A stretch of DNA of 26,058 bases. It comes from Reclinomonas americana ATCC 50394. Lineage: Eukaryota; Jakobida; Jakobea; Jakobida. The position numbers and the translations under genes were made by a program. The DNA lies in NCBI GenBank assembly GCA_048213135.1, contig PS015013.1:329870-355927 (forward strand), in the 5' to 3' direction. Under the pieces are notes generated by a model. The model saw only the letters and a list, made by a program, of their open reading frames with translations. It made no database searches and was not told the origin of the DNA. Shown here one piece after another: positions 21,202 through 26,058 of the stretch; position 1 is the first letter of the stretch, and every line of letters starts with the position of its first letter.

Positions 21202-23993
21202 TCACAGCAAGTTGCAGTCGTCTCCCTTGTCCTTGCGCCTCTGCTTCTCCAGCGCCTTCATCTCGTCCTTCGTGATCTGTGGTGTGTGTCGCGCTTGTGA
21301 GTTATCGAGTGGAGGACGGGGGCTTCGAGGGCGCGGCGGGAACGCACCTGTCGACCTTCTTGTCGTGCGCGATGCTGCAGTTCGGCCAGGCGCCGCTGAT
21401 GATCCTGTGAAAAGGAAGCGATGAGTGAGGGAAGGCACAGCACTCGACGCAACGGGCGCACACATACCTCCTCCGCACGCTCATCCTGCCCGCACATCAA
21501 TGGCATACACAACAGAGTGAGAAACAGGTCCTCTAAGGCAAAGCGTGTGGAAAGATCACACAACACACACCTGTGACATGTTGCGACGACGGCGATGCTC
21601 CTGGCGCGCCTCCTGCTCCTCCTCGTACTGCAGCCGCCGTGCCAGCTCCTCGTCCGTTCTGCGAGAGAGACAGAGAGCGATAAGCAGATGCGGAGACACA
21701 GATTCCGTCTGCCGCGCGGCGCAACTCAGGGCCGGCGGGGTATTGCGGCGGACGATTGTAGTTGGGCTGGTGACGCGGATCCACAGCCTGCACATATGCC
21801 GATGTGGGATGCGCCGGATGCTGCGGGCCAGAGGACTGAGCGGGTGCCTGCTGCACGAACCAAACGAGGGGTGAGTGAGACGGAGAGGCGGCACAGCGGT
21901 GTGTTCCTTGCGTTGAAACACACACCCCGTGATGCTGTTGCAGGCTGGCCACGAATCCAGGGCCACAGTACTGATTGTTGCCGCTGACCTGCGCCACAGA
22001 GGAGGACGCGACTCACTTCAGTAACGCAGTCGAGCAAATATGCTCTTGTTTGAAATACGCAACATTCTCAAACAACTCCCACATGACGTCGGGCGCATCG
22101 AGGAAGCCAACATCGGTGGCCAGCAAGTACAGCCGACCGTGGAATTTGTACATGGTGCTGAAGTGATTGTTGCGGAAGAACACGGCCATTTCCGTCTGCG
22201 GCGAAAAAATGGATGAGTGTTGAGCGGCTGGCGATGAGAGAGACAATGCGCACCTCTCGCACGAGGTCCTGCAGCGCGCCAAGACCCCATTGTGTCAACT
22301 GACTCGCCGAGGCCTCCAGGAAGCTGTTCAACAAGTCGGCTTCGTACACCAACTGTTCCCTCTGCTCCTCTGTCATGCCTTGCGGTGGAGGTCCATCTGG
22401 GCACACGAGAGTTGGGCACTCACACACACACACACGAACACACGCACAGAGAGAGAGGTATGTAAAAGACGCACCATGCCGCAGACTTGAAGCGTTGATA
22501 ACCTGCTCCACCACTTGGTTGTAGCTCTTGTCGCCAATGATGCGCTTCAGCTCTTCGTTGGTGGGATCCACCACCCATCCGTGGTACAGGTTGATGCCCA
22601 TCATGTCGAACACGTCCATCTGCGACGTGTACTCAAAGTCCGACGGACTGTGCATGCCAAGTAAGCAATGCGAACAAAAACAGACGGCGGGAGATCCAAC
22701 AATGAGGGGGCGGACCTGCGGAAGCGCACATTGACGTCGAGGCCGCGGAGGAGCATGGGGAAGTGGCCAATCACATCCGACAAGTGCTCCACAAAGCCCG
22801 GCTGTTCTTGTTGCTGCACGCGACATGCGATGAGATCGAGAAAAAATGAAGCAACGTACTGGAAAGATGATGGCGGCACAAACCCTCTGCGTGTGTCTGA
22901 ACATGTAGTCGCCGAGTGTCTCGAGCAGTTCGCGCGCCGAAATCATCGAGATGTCGGAGTGGATGGAGATACACCGAGCCAGGAGGAGACCATTGGCTGC
23001 ATTGCCACCGTCAGCCACATCATCACAGATACATCACGGTCATCGCAAGCCATCACTCACCCAGTGCCTGATTGTCGTAGTCGACAGAAGGAGGAAGAGA
23101 AAGAAGGGGGTGAGCAAGTGACACAATAAGAGGGAATCACGGAAGGCCGGCTCACTGTGACAGCACACAACACACGTCAGTCAAGCAGCAGAACACAAGG
23201 CGGCGACCGCGCAAATGTCACTCACTGCACCGACAAAGGCGCGTGAGTGAGCAACACAATCACACCACGGACAACTTCTTGCCACTCAATCACTCACCCC
23301 AACAAAGGACACGGGCCGTTCTCATTCTGCAGCACTGCAAGCAGCAACACGCAGACCACCGTGAGCCAACCCAACAACACGCACACATCGCCACACTCAC
23401 AATCATCGAACACGCACCAATCGACACCGGTTGCCCGTGGAACGAGGTCCGCTTCAGGTGGAACATACTCTCGCCTCCCGACATGGGAGCCGGTGGCGCC
23501 GCACCAGCCGCCGGCACTGCTGCGACTGGAGGCGGCGGCGGCGGAGGCGGCAACAACACTGCCCAACACTTTATGAGCACACACACGCAGACGGACAGAC
23601 GATTCTCTCTTAACAAATACCTTGCTGCGCCTCCTGCTCGGCCACTGCGGCCGCCACCGACGCATCCTGCTCGACTTGTCGCTGCACACTGGCGGGCGAC
23701 ATGAGACCCGGGTGGTGTTCCCGCTGCACAGCGGCCTCTGACACAATCACTGGTGCAGGAGGTGGCACTGGATGTGCTTCTTGTGCTGGTGGAGGTGGTG
23801 CTGCTGCTGCGTGATAGACAGGAGCGGCGATCACCTCTGCAGCTGCTGTGTGTCACAGAGCGTGTGTGTGTGTGAGAAATCGTTTGACAGGAACATCATC
23901 TCGTGTTGTTGTTTTCACGCAACGATGTGCGGCCACGACTTCTGTGGCGAACGGCGGCAACATGTCGTCATCTGCGACGACTGGATGCGACAT
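21202..23993 (-). CDS. MINDY: MINDY-family (FAM63) deubiquitinase with MIU motif and CaaX box
   Basis: About sixteen exons. The N-terminus (MSHPVVADDDML, then Ala/Pro-rich) is probably disordered. The catalytic domain starts at MFHLKRTSF. QNENGPCPLL (23334-23298) carries the catalytic Cys and the Gln six residues before it; NGLLLARCISI, RGLDVNVRFR, FEYTSQMDVFDMM, LYHGWVVDP, then FFRNNHFSTMYK with the catalytic His and LYLLATDVGF follow. MINDY enzymes trim Lys48-linked ubiquitin chains. The tail has an MIU helix (TDEELARRLQYEEEQEA, ~21650-21600), a charged coiled coil and the end DDCNLL, a CaaX box with Leu last (geranylgeranyl type), predicting membrane attachment. A 78-nt first intron (23846-23923) and introns at 21725 and 22063 have GTTGCG donors. 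One exon is only 18 nt (21468-21485). The junction just after the catalytic Cys (23068-23297) is unresolved by two bases. Confidence 0.9.
23061..23067 (-). other. Candidate 7-nt microexon in the MINDY catalytic helix
   Basis: On the minus strand AG, GCACTGG, GT. Joined to the next exon it reads A-L-A-N-G-L-L-L, the family consensus after CPLL. The preceding exon, cut at its only GT, carries two extra G and puts this out of frame, so the exon is tentative. Confidence 0.45.
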
Positions 23994-24309
23994 TGTGTCT
24001 GCGCGTGTGTATGTAAGAGGAGGGAGGGGGACAAGTCGGTGAGCGCGCGCGAGAATACACAACAACAAAGAACATCGCGAGTTGTACTCACGTGTGACTC
24101 TGTGTGAGTGAGTGAGTGTGAGAGGGAGGGGTGTGTAAGGTGCCTTGCGTGCGCTCGCTGACTCGTCACTTCGCGGCCCTTCGCTGCGGGAGGATTGTGA
24201 CAACGACAAAATTTCATCCTCTTGTGTAGATTTGGCGTTTTACATTCTCGCGTTTCTCTCTCTCTCTCCCCGCTTCTCTCCTCGTTGGCTTTCACACGAG
24301 CCGTACATG
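23994..24309. other. Intergenic region upstream of MINDY
   Basis: 316 bp between the MINDY start and the NEK1-like stop, both genes on the minus strand. It contains CACACGT and TCACTCACT-type repeats on the minus strand (24090-24130) and a pyrimidine stretch (24250-24295). I see no gene; it presumably holds the MINDY promoter. Confidence 0.4.
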
Positions 24310-25286
24310 TTACATCACGGCGCCCTCGTTGAATCGATCTTCGCAGAAAATAAGTTGCTGCACCAGTGATAAAAAGCCGGTGTTTTCCGGTCCTGTATCA
24401 GTCAGGCAGGAAATCGGTGAGTCGATGGGGTTACATAGCAGCATGTGTGGCGTGTGGCGCCGTACCGACAGCCTGCACGAGTGCGTCCGCCACTTGGTCG
24501 TCGTCGTCGGTCGACTGCAGTCTGTGCAAGACGTAAGAAAATGTAAGGATCGCATGACATGGCTCGCGAGGTAACTCTTTGAGAATGCGGTAGGCTTGGA
24601 AGAACGCGTCAAAGCCAAGGTTGTCCTCGAGTAGCACGCGCAGCGCCTCGATGCGATAGCAGAGGCTGTCCTGGGGGGTGACACTCGGTAGACGCAGTGT
24701 GGCACCGTCCAGCACGAAGCGGCCGAGACCATCGGTGGGTGGTGTATCGGCTACATCCACATCGTCGTCTTCCTCGATATCCGAGGCAGAGGCCGATGGA
24801 CGACCGGCCACGGTGGGGGCGGTGGCCACCGACGAGCTGTTGGCCGACGACTTGGGACGAGAGGGCGCGGAGCCCCATTCTTCGTCGCTGGACTCGGTGT
24901 CCTGTTCGCTCATGCCCAGCACGCCTCGCAAACTCGCCACCATTTGCTGGTACTCCTCGTCGTCCGTGTTCAGCACCTCATCCGTGTCTGCATAACAACG
25001 CGTGTAAGCAGCGCGAAAGAAAGAAACATCAGGCAGCAAACGAACCAGGTGCGCTCACAGCCTCGTCGTCGTCGGCGGCCGAGAAATCTTCGTCCTCGTT
25101 GAACACATCGGCTGCAGCAGGTGCCTCCGCAGCGGCTTCAGCTGCCGCGGCTGCCGCCGCCGCCGCCAGCTTCACTCCACGCATGGACTCGGCCATCATG
25201 GCGCGCGAAAACGTCGCACCCAGGTCCAATGGAGCCGCCGGTGCCGCCGCACTGAAGAGCACACGTGAGCGATATGTACTCACGAG
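24310..25286 (-). CDS. NEK1: NEK1-like kinase, C-terminal region (5' truncated by gap)
   Basis: Exons 25251-25046, 24987-24576, 24521-24466 and 24392-24310 join in frame to stop TAA 24312-24310. The order of features is that of the NEK1 tail: an acidic segment (NEDEDFSAADDDEA), TDDEEYQQMVASLRGVL, ESSDEEW, a low-complexity part, then the conserved end IEALRVLLEDNLGFDAFF, QAYRILKEL, QVADALVQAV and LSLVQQLIFCEDRF. Human NEK1 ends with the same pattern (a helix of type LRxxLExxxGFxxFFxxY, then two further helices). NEK1 kinases act at cilia and in DNA-damage signalling. The kinase domain itself is not in view. The 33-nt intron next to the gap (25252-25284) is uncertain. Confidence 0.75.
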
Positions 25287-25306
25287 NNNNNNNNNNNNNN
25301 NNNNNN
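25287..25306. other. 20-N gap between head-to-head NEK-like fragments
   Basis: Run of N of default size. Coding points away from it on both sides. Confidence 1.
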
Positions 25307-26058
25307 ATCAGTGCCACAGAAGGCGACGACCGCCGCCGACCGTCCAAGCTGGACAAGAAGCGCGAGGAGGAACTGAAGCAGCAAGAGTACATGGAGCAGG
25401 CGCGTCGCGATTTCTTCGAGCGCAAGAAGCTCGAGGAGCAGAATCGACGTCAGGCGCAGGAGGACTTGGCGCCCTCGGCAGCGCCCCCGGCTCCTGTCTT
25501 CTCGCCGACAGAGCAAGCCGCGGACGGTGCCGATCGCGAACGGCTCTTGGCTGAGGCCGAGCGTCGCGAGCGCGAGCGTCGTTGGGAGGAGGCCAGGGAG
25601 CGCGAGAAGGGACGAGAGAGTGATAAGGAGCGACAGCAGCGACTGGAAGAGGAGCGGTGAGAAAGAAACAATCGGAGTTTCTTCTCTCTCTGCGTGTTGT
25701 TGTGATGCTCACGCGCTGCTTGTGTGCTCAGGAGTAAGGCTTACATGGAGCAGGCGCGCAACGATTACTTTGAGCGCAAGGCGCTGGAGGACCGCATGCG
25801 TCGCCAGGCTGCCGAAGATTCAGGAAATCGGGTAGCACGCTCCCCAGTTGAGCCGCCGGCGGGAAGCCCGCCGACTTTGGCGCCACCAGCTTCGGCGGCG
25901 CCAGCATTCAGTCCATGTTGCGTTTATACATGCGCTCGTGTTGTGTTTGTGTGGAGTGCTTGTCTCACATATGAGCAGTGATGAAACCGACAAATGCACC
26001 AGCAGCTCCGGCACCGGCTGCCTCCTCGAGCCTGTTGCGTACCGACTGTGTGTTCATT
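25307..26058 (+). CDS. Basic coiled-coil fragment, possibly the linker of a NEK-type kinase (both ends open)
   Basis: Exons 25307-25656, 25732-25916 and 25979-26033 join in frame. Introns are 25657-25731, 25917-25978 (donor GTTGCG) and a third starting at 26034 (GTTGCG). The frame is open to the gap with no start Met. It encodes a highly charged helix with two copies of a motif, EYMEQARRDFFERKKLEE (~25386) and AYMEQARNDYFERKALED (~25742), linked by RERERRWEEAREREKG. A Pro/Ala-rich part then ends near APAPAASSSL. NEK1 and NEK5 proteins carry such basic coiled coils between the kinase and the acidic tail, and the contig next door has just that tail. The identification rests on this and is weak; it may simply be another coiled-coil protein. 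Confidence 0.55.

Overview
This is nuclear DNA from a gene-dense, GC-rich, intron-rich unicellular eukaryote. The proteins are plainly eukaryotic: a MINDY deubiquitinase, a NEK1-type kinase tail, a KCTD/T1 protein, a WW protein and a 5-hydroxyisourate hydrolase. Genes lie tens to a few hundred bases apart on both strands. Nearly all carry short introns, mostly 58-85 nt. Coding codons favour G or C at the third position, while introns are rich in T, TG and CA. I cannot name the species. A free-living flagellate-type protist fits, but that is inference. Nine runs of N divide the window into contigs, and their order and orientation are not always trustworthy.

Layout. 40-5256 (+): 3' part of a type I membrane protein made of about eleven Cys-containing ~100-residue extracellular units, with one contig (3679-4171) inserted backwards. 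5406-7906 (+): leucine-rich-repeat protein containing a 5-nt exon. 9072-8003 (-): T1/BTB plus pentapeptide-repeat protein. 10277-9096 (-): acidic, alanine-rich low-complexity protein. 13224-10319 (-): 621-aa protein with a divergent PARP-like domain and a huge CA-repeat intron. 17566-13363 (-): coiled-coil plus WW-domain protein broken by two gaps. 18226-18962 (+): fragment of an unrecognised Q/A-rich protein. 20518-19246 (-): Golgi-type nucleotide-diphospho-sugar transferase. 20595-21061 (+): 5-hydroxyisourate hydrolase, divergent from the transferase. 23993-21202 (-): MINDY-family deubiquitinase with MIU motif and CaaX box. 25286-24310 (-): NEK1-like C-terminus. 25307-26058 (+): coiled-coil fragment resembling a NEK linker.

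The genes do not form a pathway or operon. They look like ordinary housekeeping, signalling and surface genes. What stands out is the gene architecture. About a quarter of the introns I could map start with GTTGCG, exons go down to 5 nt, and repeats are built as intron-containing units. At least one contig is probably mis-oriented. Exon boundaries were worked out by hand from reading frame, GT-AG sites and family consensus. No search or alignment was run.
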